Shown here: piece after piece, positions 17,329 to 26,042 of the stretch
Layout: each line of letters begins with the position of its first letter
Numbering within the stretch: position 1 is the stretch's first letter
NCBI GenBank assembly: GCA_030657355.1
Contig: CP131056.1
Span: 2,376,501 to 2,440,500, forward strand
Reading direction: 5' to 3'
Length of the DNA stretch: 64,000 nucleotides
DNA from: Radicibacter daui
GTDB lineage: Bacteria > Pseudomonadota > Alphaproteobacteria > Radicibacterales > Radicibacteraceae
Translations under genes and position numbers: made by a program
Notes under the pieces: model-generated
The model's input: only the letters and a program-made list of their open reading frames with translations
Told to the model about the DNA's origin: nothing
Databases searched by the model: none

Positions 17329-18384
17329 CTAGGCAGCAAGCGCCAGCAGGTGCTGGCGACGTTCGGCAAGGCTGGCAAGTGCGGCGACATCGCTCACTCC
17401 CCCACCGCCGGAAAGGGCGACCCGCAGGGCTTCGGCGCGCTGTGCCCGGGCCCAGGCGGCATCACTGATCGGCTCGACACCGGCCATGAACTCACGCATC
17501 TCGTCCATCTTGCCATTGCAGTGGAGCGCGATGTCACAGCCGGCCAGCAGCGCGGCATGGGCCTTGTGCGCCGGCTCGCCGCCGATGGCGCCCATGCAAA
17601 GATCATCGCTGACCAGGAGGCCGGTAAAACCGAGGCGACCGCGTACACGGTCGACCAGCACCGGGCGCGACAGCGTCGCCGGCGCCCTGTTGTCCAGTGC
17701 GGGATAGACGATATGCGCCGTCATGCCCCAGGGCACATCGGCAAGGCGGCGAAACGGCAGGCCGTCGGTGCTGTAGAGCGTGTCGGCATCCGCATCGACC
17801 ACCGGCAGCGACAGATGGCTGTCGACACGCGAGCGCCCGTGCCCGGGCAGATGCTTCAGGACCGGAATGATACCGCTGGCAAGGCAGGTCGCCGCAGAGA
17901 TCCGGGCCAGTCTGGCCACAACGGCGGGATCGCCGGAAAAGGCGCGGTCGCCGATCACCTTGTCGGCATCGTCCGCGCGCACATCGGCCATCGGAATGCA
18001 GTTGACGGTAATGCCGGCAGCGCGCAGTTCGGCGCTGATAAGGCCGACATGCAGGCGAAGGGCTTCGATCCCCTCCTGCGGCGACCTTTCATAGAGTGCG
18101 CCGATCAAACCCGGCGCCGGATGGGGCCGCCAGTGCGGCGGGCGCAGCCGTGCCACCCGCCCGCCTTCCTGATCGATCATCACCGGGGCATTGGGACGGC
18201 CAACAGCGCCGCGCAGCTCTTCAACCAGCGTGCGCAACTGCTCCGGGTTTTCGACATTCCGACCGAACAGGATGAAGCCGAATGGCCGGGCTCGGGCGAA
18301 GAAGGAGCGTTCCTCCTCGGTAATCGCCGGGCCCGAGCATCCGAAAATTGCCGCACGGGGGCGCATCATCCTGCGGGCCGTCAT
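17329..18384 (-). CDS. nagZ: NagZ, beta-N-acetylhexosaminidase (peptidoglycan recycling)
   Basis: 351 residues, glycoside hydrolase family 3, cytoplasmic. It removes N-acetylglucosamine from anhydromuropeptides. The signature KHLPGHGRSRVDSHLSLP carries the catalytic Asp-His dyad and VSDDLCMGAI the nucleophilic Asp. VMIDQEGGRVARL is the sugar-binding loop. ATG 18384 overlaps the SPOR gene stop as TGATG, which decides the start over a GTG/ATG further up at 18435. Peptidoglycan context fits its SPOR and NlpD-like neighbours. Confidence 0.94.
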   Translation of the reverse strand: MTARRMMRPRAAIFGCSGPAITEEERSFFARARPFGFILFGRNVENPEQLRTLVEELRGAVGRPNAPVMIDQEGGRVARLRPPHWRPHPAPGLIGALYERSPQEGIEALRLHVGLISAELRAAGITVNCIPMADVRADDADKVIGDRAFSGDPAVVARLARISAATCLASGIIPVLKHLPGHGRSRVDSHLSLPVVDADADTLYSTDGLPFRRLADVPWGMTAHIVYPALDNRAPATLSRPVLVDRVRGRLGFTGLLVSDDLCMGAIGGEPAHKAHAALLAGCDIALHCNGKMDEMREFMAGVEPISDAAWARAQRAEALRVALSGGGGVSDVAALASLAERRQHLLALAA

Positions 18385-19580
18385 CAGCGCTTGACCACCA
18401 GGCAGCCCTGCCCTTGCCCCTTCAGCGAGGTGCAAAGCTTGTCGGCGGATTCCTTGCCCATATTGCCGGCCTGGACCCGGTAATAGGTCCCCTTTCCGGG
18501 AATGTCCGCCTTCACTACCGTGTGGGTGATGCCGTTCAGATCAGCCGCGTACTTGCCCGAAATACGCGACCATTCCTGTTCGGCAACCTTGGAGGACGGA
18601 ACCGATGCCAGCTGGATACCCCAGCCGCTGCCCGTCGGTGCGGCTGGAGCGGCCTTGGCTGCCGGTGCGGCTACCTTCGGCGGTGTAACCGCCTTCGGCG
18701 CTGCCACCGGGGTACTTGTTACCTGAGGGGCCTGCGTGGCCGGTACGGATGCAGTCGGCGGCGGCGTCAGGGCAACAGGAGTGCCAGGCGCCGGTGCCGC
18801 CGGAGCGGGCTGCGAAACGGCGGCTGGCGGAACCGGCTGAGGCACGGGTGCCGGAGCGACTGGCTGCGCCGCGGCCATCTGGGCGGGGACCGGCGGTGCG
18901 ATGATATTCTGCGTCGTACCGGCCGGCGGCGCCGGCAACGCGGCGGCGCTGGTTGCAGCCTGACCGGCGGCGACATTCGCCGGCGTGTCCGGCTCGCCCT
19001 CTTCCTCTCCCATCGGAGTTGCAGAGGCGTCGTCGCCAGCGGCAAACAGGTCTACCGGCTCTTCCGTGCGGGGGCGCAGATTGACGTCCTGCTGCTCCGC
19101 CTGGGTGCCCGGCTTCATCACGCCATAGGCGGAAATGTCCTGGTTCGGCACCACCATGCCGCCCGGCTCGGCCGGCTTCACCTTGGTCGGCCCGATCTGT
19201 GCGGTAATGACTGGTGGCGCGCCGTCCTGGCCGGAGCGGACCCCCGCCGTGTAGGCGTACCAGACGATGCCGACAAAAATGGCAACAACGGCAACCCCGG
19301 CCACGCCCATCAGCAGGGTGCGCCGGCCCGTACCGCCGCGTACCTGGTCGTCATCATCGAAATCATAGAAGGATTCGTCCGGGCCGGCAGGTCCGGAGGG
19401 GCCGCCGGGCGGCACGCTGAAGCCGGGCGCAGGCTGCCGTTCGGCGCCAGTGTAGGAAGGCTGTTCCGCAGTGTTGCCAGCAGCAGGTCCTGCCGCCGGC
19501 CCGGCAGCCGAGCCCAGAGAGCCCGGGCCAGCATAAGGTCCGTACGGCCGGCCAGCCGTCAGATCGTCTTTGTCAGTCAT
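18384..19580 (-). CDS. SPOR-domain membrane protein
   Basis: 398 residues. A Gly/Pro/Ala-rich cytoplasmic part (1-75), one membrane helix at about 85-105 (LLMGVAGVAVVAIFVGIVWY), a long Ala/Pro-rich periplasmic linker and a C-terminal SPOR domain from about 320 (GWGIQLASVPSSKVAEQEW to CLVVKR). SPOR domains bind denuded glycan at the division septum. Layout resembles FtsN/DedD-like proteins. It usually follows argS in alphaproteobacteria; here dgt precedes it. Coupled to nagZ by TGATG. Confidence 0.88.
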   Translation of the reverse strand: MTDKDDLTAGRPYGPYAGPGSLGSAAGPAAGPAAGNTAEQPSYTGAERQPAPGFSVPPGGPSGPAGPDESFYDFDDDDQVRGGTGRRTLLMGVAGVAVVAIFVGIVWYAYTAGVRSGQDGAPPVITAQIGPTKVKPAEPGGMVVPNQDISAYGVMKPGTQAEQQDVNLRPRTEEPVDLFAAGDDASATPMGEEEGEPDTPANVAAGQAATSAAALPAPPAGTTQNIIAPPVPAQMAAAQPVAPAPVPQPVPPAAVSQPAPAAPAPGTPVALTPPPTASVPATQAPQVTSTPVAAPKAVTPPKVAAPAAKAAPAAPTGSGWGIQLASVPSSKVAEQEWSRISGKYAADLNGITHTVVKADIPGKGTYYRVQAGNMGKESADKLCTSLKGQGQGCLVVKR

Positions 19581-19674
19581 TAGTCCCCGTTACCCTGATC
19601 AAGGGTTGACGCCGGTCGTTCCTGCCGCATTTTGTGCAGCAAGATGCCCCGACGTCAACATATGGTGTCCGATT

Positions 19675-20850
19675 TCAGGTCTTGGTGAAGGGATCGAAGA
19701 GCCGCTGATACTCTTCGAGCGCAAAGCGGTCAGTCATTCCAGCGATATAGTCGCACACCGCCCGCGCCTGGGTTGCCCCGCCCTTTTCCGCCACCTGCCA
19801 TTCCGGCGGCAGCGTGCCCGGATGTTCCATGAACAGCTCGAACATCTCGCGCATCACCCGCCGCACCTTGTTGCGCATGCGGTTGACGCGCCAGTGCCGG
19901 TAAAGCTGCTGATAGAGAAACGCGCGGATCGGCGCGATGTTCTCACTCCAGAAACTCGCCGGGAAAGCGACAACCGCAGTCGAGGCTGCCCTGATATCGT
20001 CGCTTGATGTCGGTTTGAGGGCAGCGATACGCCGCTCGGTCTCGGCGAGGACTTCAGTCGTCATGCGGTCGAGCAGCCGGCGCACCACTTCATAGACCAG
20101 CCGGCGGCTCTCCGTTTGCGGATAGGCCGCCTTTACCTCGCGCACCATCGGGCCGACCAGCGGCAGGTCCAGCAGATCGTCGAGCGCGATGAGCCCCGAA
20201 CGTATACCGTCATCAATATCATGGCTGGTATAGGCGATGTCGTCGGCAATGGCGGCGATCTGCGCCTCGGCGGAAGGCCAGCGCGAAAGATCGAGGTCCA
20301 TGCGTTCATTGAAGCCGGCGATGGTGGCGGCAAGCATCTTCTTTTTCGGCGAGCCGTCTGCATGCAGCAGCGGGCCGTTATGTTTGACGACGCCCTCAAG
20401 GCTTTCCCAGGTCAGGTTAAGCCCGTCGAAGGCTGCATAACGGTGCTCCAGGCTGGTGAGAATGCGCAGCGTCTGGTCGTTATGCTCAAAACCGCCATAG
20501 GGCTGCATAAGCGCATCCAGCTCATCCTCGCCGGCATGAGCGAATGGGGCATGGCCGAGATCGTGAGCAAGCGCGATGCATTCTGCCAGATCTTCATTAA
20601 GCCCCAGCGTGCGCGCGAGACTGCGGGTGATCTGCGCCACTTCCAGTGAATGGCTGAGACGGGTGCGGTAATAGTCGCCTTCGTAATAGACGAAGACCTG
20701 GGTCTTGTATTTCAGCCGCCGGAAGGCGTTGGAGTGGATAATGCGGTCACGGTCGCGCTGATGGCAGTTGCGGTGCTTGCTTTCCGGCTCCGGGAGAAGA
20801 CGCCCACGGCTCGCTTCGGGATGGGTGGCATAGGGTTTCAGCTGGATCAT
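19675..20850 (-). CDS. dgt: dGTPase-like HD-domain triphosphohydrolase
   Basis: 391 residues of the dGTPase-like type 2 family. HD residues: RTRLSHSLEVAQI, then ALAHDLGHAPFAHAGEDEL, and a later Asp in IADDIAYTSHDIDDG. The N-terminal RNCHQRDRDRIIHSNAFRRLKYKTQVF is also characteristic. Removes triphosphate from deoxynucleoside triphosphates. Starts at ATG 20850; divergent from erpA with 207 bases between them. The gene argS, often next downstream, is absent; 94 bases lead directly to the SPOR gene. Confidence 0.93.
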   Translation of the reverse strand: MIQLKPYATHPEASRGRLLPEPESKHRNCHQRDRDRIIHSNAFRRLKYKTQVFVYYEGDYYRTRLSHSLEVAQITRSLARTLGLNEDLAECIALAHDLGHAPFAHAGEDELDALMQPYGGFEHNDQTLRILTSLEHRYAAFDGLNLTWESLEGVVKHNGPLLHADGSPKKKMLAATIAGFNERMDLDLSRWPSAEAQIAAIADDIAYTSHDIDDGIRSGLIALDDLLDLPLVGPMVREVKAAYPQTESRRLVYEVVRRLLDRMTTEVLAETERRIAALKPTSSDDIRAASTAVVAFPASFWSENIAPIRAFLYQQLYRHWRVNRMRNKVRRVMREMFELFMEHPGTLPPEWQVAEKGGATQARAVCDYIAGMTDRFALEEYQRLFDPFTKT

Positions 20851-21057
20851 GACCTTAAGACCACTCCTTTAGAGCGCATCCGTCCGTGGCGAAGTTCACA
20901 AGGAAACGGCCTTCAGGGGCCTTCCCCGGTCCTTGTGGTGGCACCGCTCTTTTGTCGGCGCAAGAAAATCCCTATCTTTAGGGGCAAGTCATGAAATAGC
21001 TGCTGCCGCCTGCCCGACGATCCGACGGGCGCGCGCCGCAGGAGGGTTTGAAGAGAA
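20851..21057. promoter_or_regulatory. Divergent intergenic region dgt/erpA
   Basis: 207 bases with two outward-facing genes must hold both promoters. I see no clean sigma-70 pair or operator. A GGAGGG ribosome site at 21041-21046 belongs to erpA. Confidence 0.5.
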
Positions 21058-21447
21058 ATGAGCGTCAATACTGCCAGCACCCCTTCCGCATCCGACACCG
21101 GCGCTTCCCTTGCCGGCGGGCGGGAGATGATTTTGAGCGACAGCGCCGCGCGGCGCATCCGCAAGATTGCCGACAAGGAAGGGGCTGCCGCTGCGCGTCT
21201 GCGCCTTTCCGTCTCCGGCGGTGGTTGCTCCGGCTTCCAGTATAATTTCGAGATGGGCAGCGAGGTGAATGACGACGATCACGTCTTCCGCAACGGAGAT
21301 GTCGAGCTGGTCGTCGATGATGTTTCGCTCGACCTCGTGGCCGGCGCCACACTCAACTTCGTTGACGATCTGATGGGCCAGTATTTCCGCGTCGACAACC
21401 CGAATGCCAGCTCCAGCTGCGGCTGCGGGACGTCCTTCGCCATCTGA
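21058..21447 (+). CDS. erpA: ErpA/IscA-type iron-sulfur carrier
   Basis: 129 residues. The three cluster-binding cysteines are present: Cys57 in VSGGGCSGFQY and Cys121/Cys123 in SSSCGCGTSFAI. The A-type carrier body starts at MILSDSAARRI (residue 24), so the first 23 residues are an extra, poorly conserved leader; ATG 21058 has a GGAGGG site, while the internal ATG at 21127 is also possible. The ErpA assignment over IscA rests on being a lone gene without iscSU. xthA follows 49 bases later. Confidence 0.85.
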   Translation: MSVNTASTPSASDTGASLAGGREMILSDSAARRIRKIADKEGAAAARLRLSVSGGGCSGFQYNFEMGSEVNDDDHVFRNGDVELVVDDVSLDLVAGATLNFVDDLMGQYFRVDNPNASSSCGCGTSFAI

Positions 21448-21496
21448 ACCGGCCGGTCACCGGCTGTTAGTTTTATCTTTTCAGGAATCTGCCCTC

Positions 21497-22273
21497 ATGC
21501 GCATCGCGAGCTGGAACGTCAATTCCGTCAATGCCCGCCTCGACAATGTCGTCAGCTGGCTTGGCGAAAGTGCTCCGGATGTGGTCGTGCTGCAGGAGAT
21601 CAAATGCCAGGAAGAGAACTTTCCGCGTGCTGCCATCGAGGCCGCCGGCTATCAGGCCGCCGTTGTCGGCGAGAAATCCTATAACGGCGTTGCCCTGCTC
21701 TCCCGCCTGCCCTTTGAGCTGCGCCAGCGTGCCTTGCCCGGCGACGACGCCGATACCCAGGCCCGCTACGTGGAGGCGGAGGTAGGCGGCGTGATCATTG
21801 CCGGCATCTACCTGCCGAACGGTAACCCGGTGGAGAGCGACGAGAAATATGGCCGCAAGCTGCGCTGGATGGACCGGCTGCTTGCCCATGCCGAGGGACT
21901 GCTGGCGGAAGAAAAGCCGGTAGTCATCGCCGGCGACTATAATGTGATCCCCGAAAACGAGGACTGCTGGGACCCGGCGGAATGGCTGGGCGATGCCCTG
22001 TTTCAGGATGAAATCCGCGCGCGTTACCGCCGGCTCCAGCATATGGGCTTTACCGATGCCTTCCGCGCCTGCGACCGCCGTGGCGGGCAGTACACTTTCT
22101 GGGACTACCAGAAAGGCCGTTGGCCCCGCGATGAAGGCATCCGTATCGACCATGCCCTGCTGTCGCCGGAAGCTGCTATCCGCCTTGCCTCCTGCCAGAT
22201 CGACCGGGCGCCGCGGGCCAGGGAAAAAGCCAGTGACCACACGCCGCTGATCGTTACGCTGAACGCGGCCTGA
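21497..22273 (+). CDS. xthA: Exonuclease III
   Basis: 258 residues. AP-endonuclease/3' exonuclease for base excision repair. Motifs in order: MRIASWNVNSVNARL, VVLQEIKC with metal-binding Glu, GIYLPNGNP, AGDYNVIPENEDCWDP, RGGQYTFWDY, RIDHALLSP and the catalytic His in SDHTPLIV. ATG 21497 is the natural start; the frame opens further up inside erpA. Follows erpA and is followed by a terminator. Confidence 0.95.
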   Translation: MRIASWNVNSVNARLDNVVSWLGESAPDVVVLQEIKCQEENFPRAAIEAAGYQAAVVGEKSYNGVALLSRLPFELRQRALPGDDADTQARYVEAEVGGVIIAGIYLPNGNPVESDEKYGRKLRWMDRLLAHAEGLLAEEKPVVIAGDYNVIPENEDCWDPAEWLGDALFQDEIRARYRRLQHMGFTDAFRACDRRGGQYTFWDYQKGRWPRDEGIRIDHALLSPEAAIRLASCQIDRAPRAREKASDHTPLIVTLNAA

Positions 22274-22301
22274 AGCACCTCTTCCTTGCCCCCAAAACAA
22301 G

Positions 22302-22335
22302 ACGCCCCGGCGATTTCGCGCCGGGGCGTTTCGTT
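22302..22335. terminator. Bidirectional terminator xthA/valS
   Basis: An 11-bp perfect GC-rich stem (22302-22312 with 22319-22329) with a 6-base loop lies between the convergent xthA and valS. The T stretch (TTTCGTT) is short, and the minus strand has TTGTTTTGGG. Confidence 0.82.
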
Positions 22336-22352
22336 ATGACCCTGCCCGGATG

Positions 22353-25046
22353 TCAGCCGAGACGGGCGAGTGCTTCCTTGAGCTTTTCAAGCCGGGCCTG
22401 ATGCTCGGCCTTGCGCTCATGCTGGGTCTCAACCACCTCTGGCGGCGCCTTTTCCACGAAGGACGGGTTGGCGAGCTTGCGCTCGATGGCGACGATGCCC
22501 TGCTCTTCCTTGGCCATTTCCTTGGCAAGGCGCGTGCGCTCGGCAGCGATGTCGATGTGACCTTCGAGCGGCAGCACGATGGTGGCGTTGCCAAGGATGC
22601 ACTGGGCGCTGCCACGCGGGGCATCGCCCGCCATCACCTCGATCGAGCCAAGCCGGGCCATCTTGCGGATAAGGGCGCTGTGGGCTTCAAGGCGCGCCGG
22701 CACTTCCGGTCCGGCATCCTTGATCAGAGCCTGCAGCTCCGCACCGGGCGGCACGTTCATTTCCGAGCGCACCGCGCGGATGGTGGAGATAACGTCAACC
22801 ACCCAGCCCATCTCGGCATCGGCAGCGGCATCTTCCAGCGCGGCATCGAATACCGGCCATGCGGCCGTCATCAGCGCCGGGCCCTCGCCCTTGCGGTGGC
22901 GGGTGATCTCTTCGGTGATGAACGGCATCATCGGGTTCAGCAGCGACAGGATCTGGTCCAGCACGAAACCGGTGGTGGCGCGGGTCTCGGCCTTGGCGGC
23001 TTCGTCCTCGCCATTGAGGATCGGCTTGGTGAATTCCAGATACCAGTCGCAGAAGTCCTTCCAGGCAAAGCCGTAGAGCGCGCCGGCGGCATCGTTGAAG
23101 CGATATTCCTCGATCGCGCTGCTGGCAGCCCTGCCAGCACGGGCCAAAGTGCCGATGATCCAGCGATTTACCGTCAATTTAACGGATGCCGGATCAAATC
23201 CGTCGGGAGTGACGGCTTCGTTCATCTCGCAATAGCGCGAGGCATTCCACAGCTTGGTGCAGAAGTTGCGGTACCCTTCAACACGGCTTTCAGCGAGCTT
23301 GATGTCGCGGCCCTGTGCCGCCATCGCCATCAGCGTGAAGCGCAGCGCATCCACGCCATAACGATCGGACAGTTCCAGCGGGTCGATGACGTTGCCCTTG
23401 GACTTCGACATCTTCTGCCCATGCTCATCGCGCACCAGAGCGTGGATGTAGATGTCGCGGAACGGCACATCGCCCATGAAGTGGATGCCGAACATCATCA
23501 TCCGGGCAACCCAGAAGAAGATGATGTCAAAGCCCGTCACCAGCACATCGCCAGGATAATAGCGGTTCAGCTCCGGGGTCTTTTCCGGCCAGCCGAGCGT
23601 GGAGAACGGCCAGAGCGCAGAGGAGAACCAGGTATCGAGAACGTCGCCATCGCGAACCAGATCGACATCCTTGCCGAAATGCGCGCGCGCGGCAGCCTGG
23701 GCGGCCTCCTCCGTCTCCTCGACGAAGATCTTGCCTTCCGGGCCGTACCAGGCCGGGATGCGGTGGCCCCACCAGAGCTGGCGGCTCACGCACCAGGGCT
23801 GGATGTTCTCCAGCCAGTCGAAATAGGTGTTTTCCCACTGCTTTGGCACGAAGCGGGTCTTGCCTTCGCGCACGGCGGCAAGTGCGGGCTGTGCCAGCGT
23901 CTTGGCATCGACATACCACTGGTCGGTAAGCAGCGGCTCAAGCGGCACGCCGCCACGGTCGCCATAGGGCACCGAGTGGGTGATGGGCTCGATCTTCTCC
24001 AGGAGGCCGCGGGCCTCCATATCGGCAACGATCTTCTCGCGGGCAACGAACCGGTCGAGGCCGGCATAACCTTCCGGCGCAGCTTCGCCGGAGCGTTTCG
24101 CGTCGATGCCCTGCCCCTCGATCACCTCGAACTCGGCCAGGATACGGGCGTCGGGATCGAAGATGTTGATGAGCGTCAGGCCAGCGCGGCGGCCGACCTC
24201 GAAGTCGTTGAAATCATGCGCCGGGGTGATCTTCACCGCGCCGGAGCCATGTTCCGGATCGGCATAATCGTCCGCCACGATGCGCACGCGGCGGCCGGTG
24301 ACCGGCTGGATGGCGAACTTGCCGACCAGATCGGCATAACGCTCGTCAGACGGGTTCACGGCAATGCCGGTATCGCCCAGCATGGTTTCCGGGCGCGTGG
24401 TTGCCACGGTGATGAAACGGCCTTCCTCGCCTTCCACCGGGTAGCGGAAGTACCAGAGGTTCCCCTTAACTTCCTTCTGCTCGACCTCGAGGTCGGAGAT
24501 GGCGGTCTGCAGCTTGGGGTCCCAGTTGACGAGGCGCTTGTCGCGATAAAGCAGCCCTTCCTTGTGAAGCTGCACGAACACCTTCACCACGGCGGCCGAC
24601 AGGCCTTCATCAAGGGTAAAGCGCTCACGCGGCCAGTCAGCAGAGGAGCCGAGGCGATGGAGCTGGTTGATGATGGTGCCGCCCGACTGGGCTTTCCATT
24701 CCCACACCTTCTCGATAAAGGCATCACGGCCCAGATCGCGCCGGTCGACACCGTCCTTGGCCAGCATGCGCTCCACCACCATCTGCGTGGCGATGCCGGC
24801 ATGGTCCGTTCCCGGCTGCCACAGCGCATCGCGCCCGGTGCGGCGGAAGTAGCGGATCAGCGTGTCCTGCAGCGTAAAGGTCAGCGCGTGGCCCATATGC
24901 AGGCTGCCCGTCACATTGGGCGGCGGCATCATGATGGTATAGGGCTTGGCGCTTGATCCCGGATCGGCCGCGAACAGCCCGTCACGGACCCATTCGGCAT
25001 AGAGCTTCTGTTCGACCAGGTCGGGGCGATAGGCTTTGTCGAGCAT
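22353..25046 (-). CDS. valS: Valyl-tRNA synthetase
   Basis: 897 residues. Class I synthetase: HIGH motif as PPPNVTGSLHMGHAL, KMSKS motif in HGQKMSKSKGNVIDP, a CP1 editing domain between them (TTRPETMLGDTGIAV), the anticodon-binding domain, and a C-terminal coiled coil (LAKEMAKEEQGIVAIERKL). ATG 25046. popZ lies 155 bases upstream on the same strand with a weak terminator between. The long antisense open frame across this gene is a GC-bias shadow. Confidence 0.97.
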   Translation of the reverse strand: MLDKAYRPDLVEQKLYAEWVRDGLFAADPGSSAKPYTIMMPPPNVTGSLHMGHALTFTLQDTLIRYFRRTGRDALWQPGTDHAGIATQMVVERMLAKDGVDRRDLGRDAFIEKVWEWKAQSGGTIINQLHRLGSSADWPRERFTLDEGLSAAVVKVFVQLHKEGLLYRDKRLVNWDPKLQTAISDLEVEQKEVKGNLWYFRYPVEGEEGRFITVATTRPETMLGDTGIAVNPSDERYADLVGKFAIQPVTGRRVRIVADDYADPEHGSGAVKITPAHDFNDFEVGRRAGLTLINIFDPDARILAEFEVIEGQGIDAKRSGEAAPEGYAGLDRFVAREKIVADMEARGLLEKIEPITHSVPYGDRGGVPLEPLLTDQWYVDAKTLAQPALAAVREGKTRFVPKQWENTYFDWLENIQPWCVSRQLWWGHRIPAWYGPEGKIFVEETEEAAQAAARAHFGKDVDLVRDGDVLDTWFSSALWPFSTLGWPEKTPELNRYYPGDVLVTGFDIIFFWVARMMMFGIHFMGDVPFRDIYIHALVRDEHGQKMSKSKGNVIDPLELSDRYGVDALRFTLMAMAAQGRDIKLAESRVEGYRNFCTKLWNASRYCEMNEAVTPDGFDPASVKLTVNRWIIGTLARAGRAASSAIEEYRFNDAAGALYGFAWKDFCDWYLEFTKPILNGEDEAAKAETRATTGFVLDQILSLLNPMMPFITEEITRHRKGEGPALMTAAWPVFDAALEDAAADAEMGWVVDVISTIRAVRSEMNVPPGAELQALIKDAGPEVPARLEAHSALIRKMARLGSIEVMAGDAPRGSAQCILGNATIVLPLEGHIDIAAERTRLAKEMAKEEQGIVAIERKLANPSFVEKAPPEVVETQHERKAEHQARLEKLKEALARLG

Positions 25047-25136
25047 GGTGATCTTCTAGGTTCTGCTGGGCCGCTGGCGCGGCAGGTCGGTTCTTATGCC
25101 ATGAAGGCGGCGGGATCGGAAAAAATCAGTGCCCGG

Positions 25137-25175
25137 CGAAAGAAGAATGGCGCACCGTCGGGCGCGCCATTCAAT
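25137..25175 (-). terminator. Probable terminator after popZ
   Basis: A 9-bp perfect stem (25145-25153 with 25164-25172) with a 10-base loop is followed on the minus strand by CTTCTTTCG. The T tract is imperfect. It lies 30 bases beyond the popZ stop. Confidence 0.6.
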
Positions 25176-25201
25176 CCATACCGGGGCTTGTCAGCAAGTT
25201 T

Positions 25202-25900
25202 TTAACGCTGGCCCCGGGCTCCAAGGACGACGCGCTCGATTTCCTCGCGCACCATTTCCTCGACGATGTGAGGCAGGTTGTTGTCCAGCCACTCCTTGAG
25301 GAGCGGCCGCATCATTTCCATCATCAGCTGCTCGACAGTCCTCGCGCCCATCGGCATATCGCCGGTAAGACGTGAGAATGCCAGGCTGGCAGCATGACGA
25401 CTCGCTGCCGACATCAGCCCGTCCTCCACCGCGTCGCGCACAGTACGCGGCATGGGTGCCGGTTCGGGGCGCGGCGGCGGCATGCGCATGGCCGGCGGTG
25501 GCGGCAGATCTTCCGGTTCGGGCTCGGGTTCCGGCTCGAACACCGGTTCGGGCTCCTCCTCCGCCGGAGCGTCGAAGGAGGCCATCAGATCCTCCATGGA
25601 CAGCTCGCTCTCGTCCTCAACCTCGTCGGTGAGTTCAAGCGGCTCTTCTTCCTCCTCCTCTTCCTCCATCATCACAGGCGGCGGAGGGGGCGGAGGCGGT
25701 GGTGCGGGCTTGGGCGCAGGCGGCGGTGGCGGCGAAGCCTTCGGGGCCGGAGCCGGAGCTGGTGCGGGAGCTGGCGGTGGAGCGGGCTCAGCAGTTGCCG
25801 CAGCCGGATCGTCACCGTCAGATTCCGAAATAATCCGGCGAATGGAGGCGAGAATTTCCTCCATTGACGGTTCTTGAGATTGATCCTTCGCGTCACTCAT
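25202..25900 (-). CDS. popZ: PopZ, polar organizing protein (DUF2497)
   Basis: 232 residues. The N-terminal helix EPSMEEILASIRRIISESD (about 10-28) binds partners; a Pro/Ala then Glu/Pro low-complexity middle, including a run of nine prolines and a run of eight glutamates, follows; the C-terminal helices (MMEMMRPLLKEWLDNNLPHIVEEMVREEIERV) drive oligomerisation. In Caulobacter PopZ forms a polar matrix that anchors the chromosome centromere. ATG 25900 is chosen because the family starts MSDAKDQ-like just before the helix. The tolC-popZ-valS order is common in alphaproteobacteria. Confidence 0.88.
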   Translation of the reverse strand: MSDAKDQSQEPSMEEILASIRRIISESDGDDPAAATAEPAPPPAPAPAPAPAPKASPPPPPAPKPAPPPPPPPPPVMMEEEEEEEEPLELTDEVEDESELSMEDLMASFDAPAEEEPEPVFEPEPEPEPEDLPPPPAMRMPPPRPEPAPMPRTVRDAVEDGLMSAASRHAASLAFSRLTGDMPMGARTVEQLMMEMMRPLLKEWLDNNLPHIVEEMVREEIERVVLGARGQR

Positions 25901-25937
25901 GCAGAGGAAACCCGGCTCCCGTCCGTGTTTATATGGC

Positions 25938-25970
25938 AAGTCCGGGGATCATCTTGCGGTCCCCGGACTT
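25938..25970 (-). terminator. Hairpin between tolC and popZ
   Basis: An 11-bp perfect stem (25938-25948 with 25960-25970), loop 11 bases, lies 73 bases after the tolC stop. No real T tract follows on the minus strand (CTTGCCATATAAA), so it may attenuate rather than fully terminate. Confidence 0.55.
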
Positions 25971-26042
25971 CACCCTACAACATCCAGTCGTTTTGTCACA
26001 ACAAAACGCTAGATGACGTTCGCTGAAAGATTAGCTGCGTGA

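Noticed and set aside
22350-24956. 868-codon open frame on the plus strand
   Set aside because: It is antisense to valS, whose motifs are complete; composition and Arg/His-rich translation are typical of a GC-rich shadow frame.
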